Below are positions 1-10,076 of a DNA stretch of 64,000 bases, piece after piece. The translations under genes were made by a program, and so were the position numbers. The stretch is from positions 76,628,683-76,692,682 of the forward strand of contig NC_050096.1 of the NCBI RefSeq assembly GCF_902167145.1. Reading direction: 5' to 3'. The notes under the pieces are model-generated. The model saw only the letters and a program-made list of their open reading frames with translations, did not search any database and was not told the origin of the DNA. Positions within the stretch are counted from its first letter, which is position 1, and every line of letters begins with the position of its first letter. This DNA comes from Zea mays (taxonomy: Eukaryota; Streptophyta; Magnoliopsida; Poales; Poaceae).

Positions 1-170
1 GAAGAACTGGATTAATTAGGAGCAAACCTTCTAAGCTGGTTTGCATATAGGTGGTGCAGCGCATTTGCGCCTAGAAGAAGCGGGTGGCGGAGAAGGCGCT
101 ATAGGGTAGCGACAGTTATGTGCCTTGTTTTCATAATTATTACCGTTGCAACGCACGGGCACCATACTAG
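1..170 (+). mobile_element. Helitron 3' terminus (5' part outside window)
   Basis: Positions 143-170 fit the published maize Helitron 3'-end consensus: a CCGTTGCAACGCACGGGCAC block followed by four free bases and CTAG at 167-170. CCGT-T-GC (143-149) pairs with GCACGG (153-158) around an AAC loop, the subterminal hairpin expected about 10 bp before CTAG. The next base is T, as expected for insertion between A and T. The 5' end (TC...) lies left of the window, so cargo and autonomy cannot be judged. Confidence 0.8.
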
Positions 171-377
171 TAGATTATATAAGCGTCTGATAATCTGCTT
201 ATGGATTATCATAGATATATCTAGATTACATAATCTATCTAATAATCTGTATTATTTATTTCTCTCTAAATTTATTTAAGCTTGATTATATAATCTTGAG
301 GATAAACAATCAGGGCTTAAACATGGCATGTGTTAACGGGAGCCAACCAAGCTTTTAAACCCTTAGAGACCCCGTTC
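171..377. other. AT-rich spacer
   Basis: Between the Helitron end and the hAT-like element. It contains several degenerate copies of a (g)ataatct(a) word around 176-295 and no coding sequence that I can recognise. Confidence 0.5.
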
Positions 378-387
378 TTCTCACCTA

Positions 388-1250
388 TAGATGAGCAAAC
401 GGGCCGCCCGGCCCGGCACGGCCTAGGCCCGTGCCTGGCACGGCCCAAATAGGCACGGCACGACCAGGCCCACGGGCCTACCGGGCCGGGCCTGCACAGT
501 CCTACGTGCCTGGCCAAAGGCCCAGGCACGGCCCTTCGGGCCGTTTTTCGGGCCGGGCCAGCCCGAAAAGCCCAGACCCAATTGTGGTTCGGGCCAGCCC
601 GAAGCCCGGTAAATAGAATTCAACACAGTTTATAATTCTGAGCTAGAAAACAAATATGCAACTGAATTCAACACAGTTCAACAAAATATACAGATGGAAC
701 AATCTAGGCCGATGGAACAATCCAGGCAGCACCGCTAGCCGCAGCTGCCACTGCTGATCAACTCTGCTGCAGCACGACGCGTACGGCGTGGGAGGAGGAG
801 TCGCACCGCCGGCGGCGTCCGTGTACCTGCGCGTCGCTGCGTTCGAGCTGGAGTACGCGCACTGGGTGGAGGAGCAGAGCAGGCAGGCGACGGAGCTCCG
901 GGCGGCGCTGCAGGCGCACGCGCCGGACGTCCAACTGCGGGTCCTCGTCGACGCCGCGCTGGCGCACTACGGCGCGCTGTTCCAGGCCAAGGCGAGGGCA
1001 GCCTGGTCCGACGCCTTCTTCGTGCTGCTGTCCGGCGTGTGCCTGGAACCGGGCCGGCTCCGTGCCTGCTTTTCCTGGCGGGCCGGGCCGTGCCGCCCGA
1101 CGGGTGTATTCGGCAGCCCAAGCACGGCCTGGTCTACCGGGCCGGGCTGGCACGGGCACGAAACCAGACGGGCCGTGCCGTGCTTGGGCCGGGCCAAAAA
1201 ATCGGGCCTCGTGCTGGGCTGTCGGGCTGCGGGTTGCATGCTCATCTATA
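388..1250. mobile_element. Non-autonomous hAT-like element carrying a gene fragment
   Basis: The left end TAGATGAGCAAACGGGC and the right end GCATGCTCATCTATA form short terminal inverted repeats. A 10-bp direct repeat TTCTCACCTA flanks the element (378-387 and 1251-1260), with two extra bases (TA) at the right end. hAT elements make 8-bp duplications, so the exact ends are uncertain by 1-2 bp. Both subterminal regions (390-610 and 1040-1240) are packed with GGCCCGGC/GGCACGGCC words, typical of hAT subterminal repeats. No transposase is present. The interior (about 757-1050) carries a piece of a host transcription-factor gene. Confidence 0.65.
757..1051 (+). pseudogene. Captured fragment of a TGA-type bZIP gene (DOG1 domain)
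   Basis: The frame open from 757 to about 1050 encodes a stretch (about 830-1039) resembling the DOG1 domain that follows the bZIP in plant TGA/liguleless2-type transcription factors. It has an AFELEYAHWVEEQ block, then LRAALQAHAPDVQLRVLVD, then AHYGALFQAKARAAWSDAF and LLSG. In intact TGA proteins this domain binds partner proteins in the nucleus. The bZIP, the upstream part and the rest of the DOG1 domain after the LLSG motif are absent. The frame runs into the element's GGCCGGGCC subterminal sequence, so it cannot make a full product. It lies inside a hAT-like element and is best read as transduplicated gene sequence. The family call is by recognised motif order, not a search. Confidence 0.6.
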
Positions 1251-1290
1251 TTCTCACCTAGCTAGTACTTTTTTATTGTCTCTACGAGCT

Positions 1291-1430
1291 AGATATCTTT
1301 TTCATGCAATCGGATTTTTAGTAATCAGTCTTAGTTAAGTCACCATTCGGTAGTCTATTTAGATATCTTTTTCATGCAATCGGATTTTTAGTAATCAATC
1401 TTAGTTAACTCACCATTCGGTAGTCTATTC
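1291..1430. repeat. 70-bp tandem duplication (2 copies)
   Basis: The block starting AGATATCTTTTTCATGCAAT is repeated at 1291-1360 and 1361-1430 with only a few substitutions. It lies just outside the right end of the hAT-like element. Confidence 0.9.
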
Positions 1431-1705
1431 ATTAACCATTCGTTAACTATAATATCCTTCTAGTTTTTTCCATGGGGCATTCCTGAATCAGGTTTGTTTC
1501 ATTTTCTCCCTAGAAAGTGCTCTTCTGTCTGTTAGCTGGTTGTATGGTGTCTTTTATTTGAAGTGAACTCTGCATTTGTAGCAAATGATGTTAGCCTGTA
1601 CGATACACCTAACACTCTAAACCCTGCTGTATTTTTGTTATGAAAATAATAGAAATGAGGAATCCTCCTATAAAAAAAACTGCAGCTTACTAGAAATCTA
1701 AGAAA
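1431..1705. other. Spacer before the large Ty3 element
   Basis: A mixed-composition sequence with a short A run at 1672-1679. It looks like ordinary intergenic or UTR-like DNA; I see no domain or RNA gene. Confidence 0.4.
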
Positions 1706-1710
1706 TGAGC

Positions 1711-3498
1711 TGTCGGGGACCATAATTAGGGGTACCCTCAAGACGCCTAATTCTCAGCTGGTAACCCCCATCAGCATAAAGCTGCAGAGGCCTGATGGGT
1801 GCGATTAAGTCAGGGATCAGTCCATACGAGCGACTCGATCACGCCTCGCCCGAGCCTAGCCTCGGGTAAGGGCAGCCGACCCCGAGGGGTTTCCGTCTCG
1901 CCCGAGGCCCCCCTTTTTAACGGCGGACACATCTCCGGCTCGCCCGAGGCCTTGCCTTCGCTAAGAAGCAACCCTGACTAAATCGCCGCGCCGACCGACC
2001 GAGTCGCAGGGGCATTTAACGCAAAGGTGGCCTGACACCTTTATCCTGACACGCGCCCTCCGGCAGAGCCGAAGTGACCGCCGTCACTTCGCCGCTCCAC
2101 TGACTGGTCTGACAGAAGGATAGTGCCGCCTGCGCCACTCCGACTGCAGCGCCACTTGACAGAGTGATGCTGACAGGAAGCCAGGCCTTGCCAAAGGCGC
2201 CATAGGAAGCTCCGCCCGACCCAGGGCTCGGACTCGGGCTAAGCCCCGGAAGACGGTGAACTCCGCTCCGCCCGACCCAGGGCTCGGACTCGGGCTAAGG
2301 CCCCGGAAGACGACGAACTCCGCTCCGCCCGACCCAGGGCTCGGACTCGGGCTAAGGCCCCGGAAGACGGCGAACTCCGCTCCGCCCGACCCAGGGCTCG
2401 GACTCGGGCTAAGGCCCCGGAAGACGGCGAACTCCGCTCTGCCCGACCCAGGGCTCGGACTCGGGCTAAGGCCCCGGAAGACGGCGAACTCCGCTCCGCC
2501 CAACCCAGGGCTCGGACTCGGGCTAAGGCCCTGGAAGACGGCGAACTCCGCTCCGCCCGACCCAGGGCTCGGACACGGGCTAAGGCCCCGGAAGACGGCG
2601 AACTCCGCTCCGCCCGACCCAGGGCTCGGACTCGGGCTCAGCCCCAGAAGACGACGAACTCCGCTTCGCCCGACCCCAGGGCTCGGACTCCGCCCTGGCC
2701 TCTGCCGAACGACCTCCGCCTCGCCCGACCCAGGAGCTCGGGCTCGGCCTCGGCCATGGAAGACAGATTCGACCCCGGCTTCGGAGGAGCTTCCACGTCG
2801 CCCGACCTAGGGCACAGGCCCGCCACGTCAACAGGAAGCGCCATCATCACTCTACCCCGAGCCGACTCGGGCCACAGAGAACAAGACCGGTGTCCCATCT
2901 GGCTAGCTCCGCCAGATAGGCAATGATGGCGCCCCGCTAGCCCTGTGACGACGGCGGCTCTCAGCTCTCTTACGGAAGCAGGGGGACGTCAGCAAGGACT
3001 CAACCCCTCCGACAGCTATCCCTCCGCCAGGCTCCATTGCTCCTCCGACAGCCACGACATCACACCAGCAGGGTGCCAAGATCTCTCCGGCTGCCACATT
3101 GGCATGTACTTAGGGCGCTAGCTCTCCCCCGCTAGACATGTAGCACTCTGCTACACCCCCATCGTACACCTGGATCCTCTCCTTACGCCTATAAAAGGAA
3201 GGACCAGGGCCTTCTTAGAGAAGGTTGGCCGCGCGGGGACGAGGACGGGGCAGGCGCTCTCTTGGGGCCGCTCGCTTCCCTCACCCGCGTGGACGCTTGT
3301 AACCCCCTACTGCAAGCGCACCCGACCTGGGCGCGGGACGAACACGAAGGCCGCGGGATTTCCACCTCTCTCACGCCCGTCTCCGGCCACCTCGCTTCCC
3401 CCCTTCGCGCTCGCCCACGCGCTCGACCCATCTGGGCTGGGGCACGCGGCACACTCACTCGTCGGCCTGAGGGACCCCCCGGTCTCGAGACGCCGACA
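1711..3498 (+). repeat. 5' LTR of the Ty3 element (1788 bp)
   Basis: It starts TGTCGGGGACCATAATTAGG and ends GACGCCGACA. A TATA box (CTATAAAAGG) sits at about 3189-3198, with the presumed transcript start about 30 bp downstream. The U3 region holds an array of 57-bp units. It is one unit longer than the 3' LTR. Confidence 0.92.
2211..2660 (+). repeat. 57-bp tandem array in the 5' LTR (about 8 units)
   Basis: Units beginning TCCGCCCGACCCAGGGCTCG recur every 57 bp (2211, about 2267, 2324, 2381, 2438, 2495, 2552, 2609). A diverged unit follows at about 2664. Because 57 is a multiple of three, open frames with periodic peptides run through it; these are not genes. Confidence 0.9.
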
Positions 3499-3500
3499 GT

Positions 3501-3516
3501 TGGCGCGCCAGGTAGG
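3501..3516 (+). other. Primer-binding site of the Ty3 element
   Basis: TGGCGCGCCAGGTAGG begins two bases (GT) after the LTR end. It starts with TGG, the complement of a tRNA CCA tail. I do not assign the tRNA species. Confidence 0.7.
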
Positions 3517-3679
3517 GGCCTGCTGCGTGTTGACGAGCAGTTTCCCGTCAAGCTCCAGATGGGCAGTCTCCAACAACCTCTCCAACCCGGGACGGTGCTC
3601 CGTTTCGGGAGTCTTGAGTTCATGTCCCTCGACGGCAGCTACGACATGATACTCCTTCCACCACCGCGCGACGACGACA
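3517..3679 (+). other. Untranslated leader of the Ty3 element
   Basis: A GC-rich leader between the PBS and the first gag-frame ATG at 3680. No other feature is seen. Confidence 0.5.
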
Positions 3680-6126
3680 ATGGCGGCCGACAACCCGCCC
3701 GCCGGTGGCGGAATCGACGACATCCTCCCCGCATGGTGGAAGAACGACATTCGAGCTCGCCCCGTCCTCTCCCCCGCCAACGGAGGAGGAGGCGGGGCAA
3801 CCAAGGCCAAGCGTGAGGCCGCGCTTCGCTGGCTGTCGAGCGAATCGACGTCCCCAGCGCCCCAACGGGGGGCGCGTCGGGCGTCGACTTCGCGTCTGAG
3901 ACGAAGGCGAGAGCCGTCCCCCCGCGACACGCCAATCCCGAGCAAGTGGACGACGCCAGCGCGCTCGCGGAGGGCCCGCAGGACGTCGCCCTCGTACCTA
4001 AGACGACGGCGCAATCAGTCCCCGACGTGACTATGTCGCTCCTCGTCGACCAAAAGGTACTGACTGATTCCCATCCTACGTCATTTCGACTCGGCCTCAA
4101 CCCGCCTAGCGACCTCGCTTTGGCGGGCGCTCTCGTTGAGGCGAGTGCAACCCCTCTGGGGTTTCGTATGCGGTCGCCTTAGGACCGATTGACGGACGTC
4201 TCGACCTACGGACCCTCTGGGTCCGAGAAAGATGACGATCCTAGCATCTGTCGGGATTTCTCTGGATTTGGCAACCCCAGTGCCATGCGGGACTTTATGA
4301 CCGCATGTGACTACTGCCTCTCCGACTGTTCCGACGGTAGCCGCAGCCTTGACGACGAGGACTGCGGCCCGAGCCGCGAATGTTTCCACGTCGAGCTAGG
4401 GGATCCCTCCAAAGGCAACCACCTCGGCATGCCGGAGGACGGTGATCTCCCTAGGTCGGTGCCTCGCGCCGACATCCCGCGGGAGCTAGCTGTGGTCCCC
4501 GTTCCGGCGGGGGGTCACGACCCACAGCTCGAGCAAGTCCACGGGGCGCAGGCCAGGCTCGACGAGGGAGCAGGAGCGCTCGAGTCGATCCGCCGGGACG
4601 TCGGGCAGGTATGGGCGGGCCAGCCCCCGGCCGGAGAAATACGTCACCTGCCCCAGGGTTTCCAGCACCACGTCGCCAACGACGTCAGGGTCAGGCCGCC
4701 ACCCGCATCCAGCGAGGTCGGTCAGAACCTGGCAGCCGCGGCGATGCTCCTCCGCGCGATGCCGGAGCCATCAACCACCGAGGGTCGGCGAATCCAGGGA
4801 GAGCTCAAGAATCTTCTGGAAGGCGCTGCGGCCCGACGGGCCGAGAGCTCTACCTCCCGAAGGCAGGGATACCCCTCGGAACCTCATGCCGCGACTTCCC
4901 GATTCATGCGGGAAGCCTCGGTCTACACCGGGCGCACGCGCAACACCGCGCCTGCGGCCCCGGGCCACCTCGGCAACGAGCACCATCGTCGCGACCGTCG
5001 GGCTCACCTCGACGAAAGGGTGCGCCGAGGCTACCACCCCAGACGTGGGGGACGCTACGACAGCGGGGAGGATCGGAGTCCCTCGCCCGAACCACCCGGT
5101 CCGCAGGCCTTCAGTCGGGCCATCCGACGGGCGCCGTTCCCGGCCCGGTTCCGACCCCCGACTACTATCACAAAGTACTCGGGGGAAACGAGACCGGAAC
5201 TGTGGCTCGCAGACTACCGCCTGGCCTGCCAACTGGGTGGAACGGACGACGACAACCTCATCATCCGCAACCTCCCCCTGTCCCTCTCCGACACTGCTCG
5301 CGCCTGGTTGGAGCACCTGCCTCCGGGGCAGATCTCCAACTGGGATGATTTGGTCCAAGCCTTCGCCGGCAATTTCCAGGGCACGTACGTGCGCCCCGGG
5401 AATTCCTGGGACCTTCGAAGCTGCCGACAACAACCGGGAGAGTCTCTTCGGGACTACATCCGGCGATTCTCGAAGCAGCGCACCGAGCTGCCCAACATCA
5501 CCGACTCAGATGTCATCGGCGCGTTCCTTGCCGGCACCACCTGCCGCGACCTGGTGAGCAAGTTGGGTCGCAAGACCCCCACCAGGGCGAGCAAGCTGAT
5601 GGACATCGCCACCAAGTTCGCCTCTAGCCAGGAGGCGGTCGAGGCCATCTTCCGAAAGGACAAGCAGCCCCAGGGTCGCCCGTCGGAAGAGGCTCCCGAG
5701 GCGTCTACTCCGCGCGGCGCTAAGAAGAAAGGCAAGAAGAAGTCGCAAGCGAAACGCGACGCCGCCGACGCGGACCTTGTCGCCGCCGCCGAGTACAAGA
5801 ACCCTCGGAAGCCCCCAGGAGGTGCTAACCTCTTCGACAAGATGCTCAAGGAGCCGTGCCCCTACCATCAGGGGCCCGTCAAGCACACCCTCGAGGAGTG
5901 CGTCATGCTTCGGCGCCACTTCCACAAGGCCGGGCCACCTGCAGAGGGTGGCAGGGCCCGCGACGACGACAAAAAGGAAGATCACCAAGCAGGAGAGTTC
6001 CCCGAGGTCCGCGACTGCTTCATGATCTACGGAGGGCATGCGGTGAATGCCTCGGCTCGGCATCGCAAGCAAGAGCGTCGGGAGGTCTGCTCGGTGAAGG
6101 TGGCGGCGCCAGTCTACCTGGACTAG
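3680..6126 (+). pseudogene. gag: gag of the Ty3 element (broken)
   Basis: Gag would form the virus-like particle that packages element RNA. The frame begins at the ATG at 3680, shifts frame at about 3790-3840, and meets a TAG at 4180-4182. It then runs open for about 645 codons to a TAG at 6124-6126. A Retrotrans_gag-type domain lies at about 5195-5640, with WLADYRLACQLGG early and FSKQRTELPNITDSDVIGAF later. A lysine-rich linker (about 5720-5760) follows. A CX2HX5HX4C motif (CPYHQGPVKHTLEEC, about 5850-5900) stands in place of the usual CCHC knuckle. The stop at 6124 falls where related proteins have Trp, consistent with G-to-A change. The breaks mean no full-length Gag. Confidence 0.85.
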
Positions 6127-9100
6127 TCCGACAAGCCCATCACCTTCGACCAAGCTGACCACCCCGACCACGTGCCGAGCTCGGGGAAATACCCGCTCGT
6201 CGTCGACCCCATCGTCGGCGACGTCAGGCTCACCAAGGTCCTGATGGATGGGGGCAGCTGCCTCAACATCATCTACGCCGAGACCCTCAGGCTCCTGCAC
6301 GTTGATCTGTCCTCCGTCCGAGCAGGCGCTGCGCCCTTCCACGGGATCATTCCTGGGAAGCGCGTCCAGCCCCTCGGACGGCTCGACCTTCCCGTCTGCT
6401 TCGGAACGCCCTCCAACTTCCGAAGGGAGATTTTGACGTTCGAGGTGGTCGGGTTCCGAGGAACCTACCACGCGGTGCTGGGGAGGCCATGCTACGCGAA
6501 GTTCATGGCCGTCCCCAACTACACCTACCTGAAGCTCAAGATGCCGGGCCCCAACGGGGTCATCACCGTCGGCCCCACGTACAAACACGCGTTCGAATGC
6601 GACGTGGAGTGCGTGGAGTACGCCGAGGCCCTCGCCGAGTCCGAGGCCCTCATCGCCGACCTGGAGAACCTCTCCAAAGAGGTGCCGGACGTGAAGGGAC
6701 ATGCCAGCAACTTTGAGCCAGCGGAGACGGTTAAGGCCGTCCCTCTCGACCCCAGTGGCGACACCTCCAAGCAGATCCGGATCGGTTCTGGGCTCGACCC
6801 CAAATAGGAAGCAGTGCTCGTCGACTTTCTCCACGCAAACGCCGACGTCTTTGCGTGGAGTCCCTCGGACATGCCCGGCATAACGAGGGATGTCGCCGAG
6901 CACTCGCTGGATATTCGGGCCGGAGCCCGACCCGTCAGGCAGCCTCTGCGCCGATTCGACGAGGAGAAGCGCAGAGTGATAGGCGAGGAGATCCACAAGC
7001 TAATGGCAGCAGGGTTCATCAAAGAGGTATTCCATCCCGAATGGCTTGCCAACCCTGTGCTTGTGAGAAAGAAAGGGGGAAATGGCGGATGTGTGTAGAC
7101 TACACTGGTCTCAACAAGGCATGTCCGAAGGTTCCCTACCCTCTACCTCACATCGATCAAATCGTGGATTCCACTGCTGGGTGCGAAACCCTGTCCTTCC
7201 TCGATGCCTACTCAGGGTATCACCAAATCCGGATGAAAGAGTCCGACCAGCTCGCGACTTCTTTCATCACGCCCTTCGGCATGTACTGCTATGTCACCAT
7301 GCCGTTCGGTTTGAGGAATGCGGGCGCGACGTACCAGCGGTGCATGAACCATGTGTTCGGCGGGCACATCGGTCACACAGTCGAGGCCTACGTCGATGAC
7401 ATCGTAGTCAAGACAAGGAAGGCTTCCAACCTCCTCTCCGACCTTGAAGTGACATTCCGATGTCTCAAAGCGAAAGGCGTCAAGCTCAATCCCGAGAAGT
7501 GTGTCTTCGGGGTGCCCCGAGGCATGCTCTTGGGGTTCATCGTCTCCGAGCGGGGCATCGAAGCCAACCCGGAGAAGATCGCAGCCATCACCAACATGGG
7601 GCCCATCAAGGACTTAAAAGGTGTACAGAGGGTCATGGGATGTCTCGCGGCCCTGAGCCGGTTCATCTCACGCCTCGGCGAAAGAGGTCTGCCTCTGTAC
7701 CGCCTCTTAAGGAAGGCCGAGTGCTTCACTTGGACCCCTGAGGCCGAGGAAGCTCTCGGGGACCTGAAGGCGCTCCTCACCAAGGCGCCTATCTTGGTAC
7801 CCCCAGCTGATGGAGAAGCCCTCTTGGTCTACGTCGCCGCGACCACTCAGGTGGTTAGCGCCGCGATTGTGGTCGAGAGGCAAGAAGAGGGGCATGCATT
7901 GCCCGTTCAGAGGCCAGTTTACTTCGTCAGCGAGGTACTGTCCGAAACCAAGATCCGCTACCCACAAGTACAAAAGCTGCTGTACGCAGTGATCCTGACG
8001 AGGCGAAAGTTGCGACACTACTTCGAGTCTCACCCGGTAACTATGGTGTCATCCTTCCCCCTGGGGGAGATCATCCAGTGCCGAGAGGCCTCGGGCAGGA
8101 TCGCAAAGTGGGCGGTGGAAATCATGGGCGAGACCATCTCGTTCGCGCCTCGGAAGGCCATCAAGTCCCAGGTATTGGCGGACTTCGTAGCCGAATGGGT
8201 CGACACCCAGCTGCCGACGGCTCCGATCCAACCGGAGCTCTGGACCATGTTTTTCGACGGGTCGCTGATGAAGACGGGAGCCGGCGCGGGCCTGTTTTTC
8301 ATCTCGCCCCTCGGGAAACACCTACGCTACGTGCTACGCCTCCATTTCCCGGCATCCAACAATGTGGCTGAGTACGAAGCTCTGATCAACGGATTGTGAA
8401 TCGCCATCGAGCTAGGGGTCCGACGCCTCGACGCTCGCGGCGACTCGCAGCTCGTCATCGACCAAGTCATGAAGAACTCCCACTGCCGCGACCCGAAGAT
8501 GGAGGCCTACTGCGATGAGGTTTGGCGCCTGGAAGACAAGTTCTACGGGCTCGAGCTTAACCACATCGCTCGGCGCTACAACGAGACTGCGGACGAGCTG
8601 GCAAAAATAGCCTCGGGGCGAACAACGGTTCCCCCGGACGTCTTCTCCCGGGATCTGCATCAGCCCTCCGTCAAGATCAACGACACGCCCGAGCCCGAGG
8701 CACCCTCGGTCCAGCCCGAGGCATCCTCGGTCCAGCCCGAGGCGTCCTCGGTTCAGCCCGAGGTACCCTCGGCCCCCGAGGGCGAGGTGCTGCACATCGA
8801 GAAGGAGCGGAGCGGGGCCACGCCTGATCGAGATTGGCAGACCCCGTACCTGCAATATCTCCGCCAAGGAGAGCTGCCCCTCGATCGAGCCGAGGCTCGG
8901 CGGATAGCGCGACGCGCCAAGTCGTTCGTCCTGCTGGGCGATGGGAAGGAGCTCTACCACCGCAGTCCCTCGGGCATCCTCCAGCGATGCATCTCCATCG
9001 CCGAAGGTCAGGAACTCCTGCAAGAGATACACTCGGGGGCTTGCGGCCATCACGCAGCGCCCCGAGCCCTCGTCGGGAATGCTTTCCGGCAAGGCTTCTA

Positions 9101-10076
9101 CTGGCCAACGGCGGTGGCCGACGCTACTAGAATTGTCCGCACCTGCGAAGGGTGTCAATTCTATGCGAAGCAGACCCACCTGCCCGCTCAGGCTCTGCAG
9201 ACGATACCCATCACCTGGCCCTTTGCTGTGTGGGGTCTGGACCTCGTCGGTCCCTTGCAGAAGGCGCCCGGGGGCTACACGCACCTGCTGGTCGCCATCG
9301 ACAAATTCTCCAAGTGGATCGAGGTCCGACCCCTGAACAGCATCAGGTCCGAGCAGGCGGTGGCGTTCTTCACCAACATCATCCATCGCTTCGGGGTCCC
9401 AAACTCCATCATCACCGACAACGGCACCCAGTTCACCGGCAGAAAATTCTTGGATTTTTGCGAGGATCACCACATCCGGGTGGACTGGGCCGCCGTGGCT
9501 CATCCCATGACGAATGGGCAAGTAGAGCGTGCCAACGGCATGATTCTACAAGGGCTCAAGCCTCGGATTTACAACGACCTCAACAAGTTCGGCAAGCGAT
9601 GGATGAAGGAACTCCCCTCGGTGGTCTGGAGCCTGAGGACAACGCCGAGCCGAGCCACGGGTTTCACGCCGTTCTTCCTGGTCTACGGGGTCGAGGCCGT
9701 CTTGCCCACTGACCTGGAATACGGCTCCCCGAGGACGAGGGCCTACGACGATCAAAGCAACCAAGCTAGCCGAGAAGACTCGCTGGACCAGCTGGAAGAG
9801 GCTCGGGACAGGGCCTTACTACACTCGGCGCGGTATCAGCAATCCCTATGACGCTACCACGCCCGAGGGGTCCGACCCCGAGACCTCCAGGTGGGAGACC
9901 TAGTGCTTCGGCTGCGGCAAGACACCCGAGGGAGGCACAAGCTCATGCCCCCCTGGGAGGGGCCATTCGTCATCGCCAAAGTTCTGAAGCCCGGAACGTA
10001 CAAGCTGGCCAACAGTCAAGGCGAGGTCTACGGCAACGCTTGGAACATCCAACAGCTACGACGCTTCTACCCTTAA
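6127..10076 (+). pseudogene. pol: pol (protease-RT-RNase H-integrase) of the Ty3 element (broken)
   Basis: It continues gag's frame. The protease has a DGGS active-site variant (about 6247-6258). A TAG lies at 6805-6807 and a frameshift at about 7070-7080. Reverse transcriptase then follows with YVDD at about 7387-7400. RNase H begins near 8245 (FFDGS) and is cut by TGA at 8397-8399. Integrase follows, with the zinc-binding HH...CC (about 9043-9160), the catalytic D of GLDLVGP (about 9236), D of TDNGTQF (about 9413) and E of NGQVERANG (about 9525). TGA at 9849-9851 interrupts the C-terminal part, which ends at TAA near 10076. In life these domains mature the particle, copy RNA to DNA and insert it. 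Four nonsense codons and one shift make it non-functional. Confidence 0.9.

Noticed and set aside
2084..2810. Long open frames on both strands in the 5' LTR
   Set aside because: They come from the 57-bp array: 57 is a multiple of 3, so all frames stay open and give periodic peptides. The 3' LTR shows the same.
5506..6996. 496-codon minus-strand frame opposite gag-pol
   Set aside because: It is antisense to recognisable gag, protease and RT sequence; GC-rich codon use keeps the opposite strand open.
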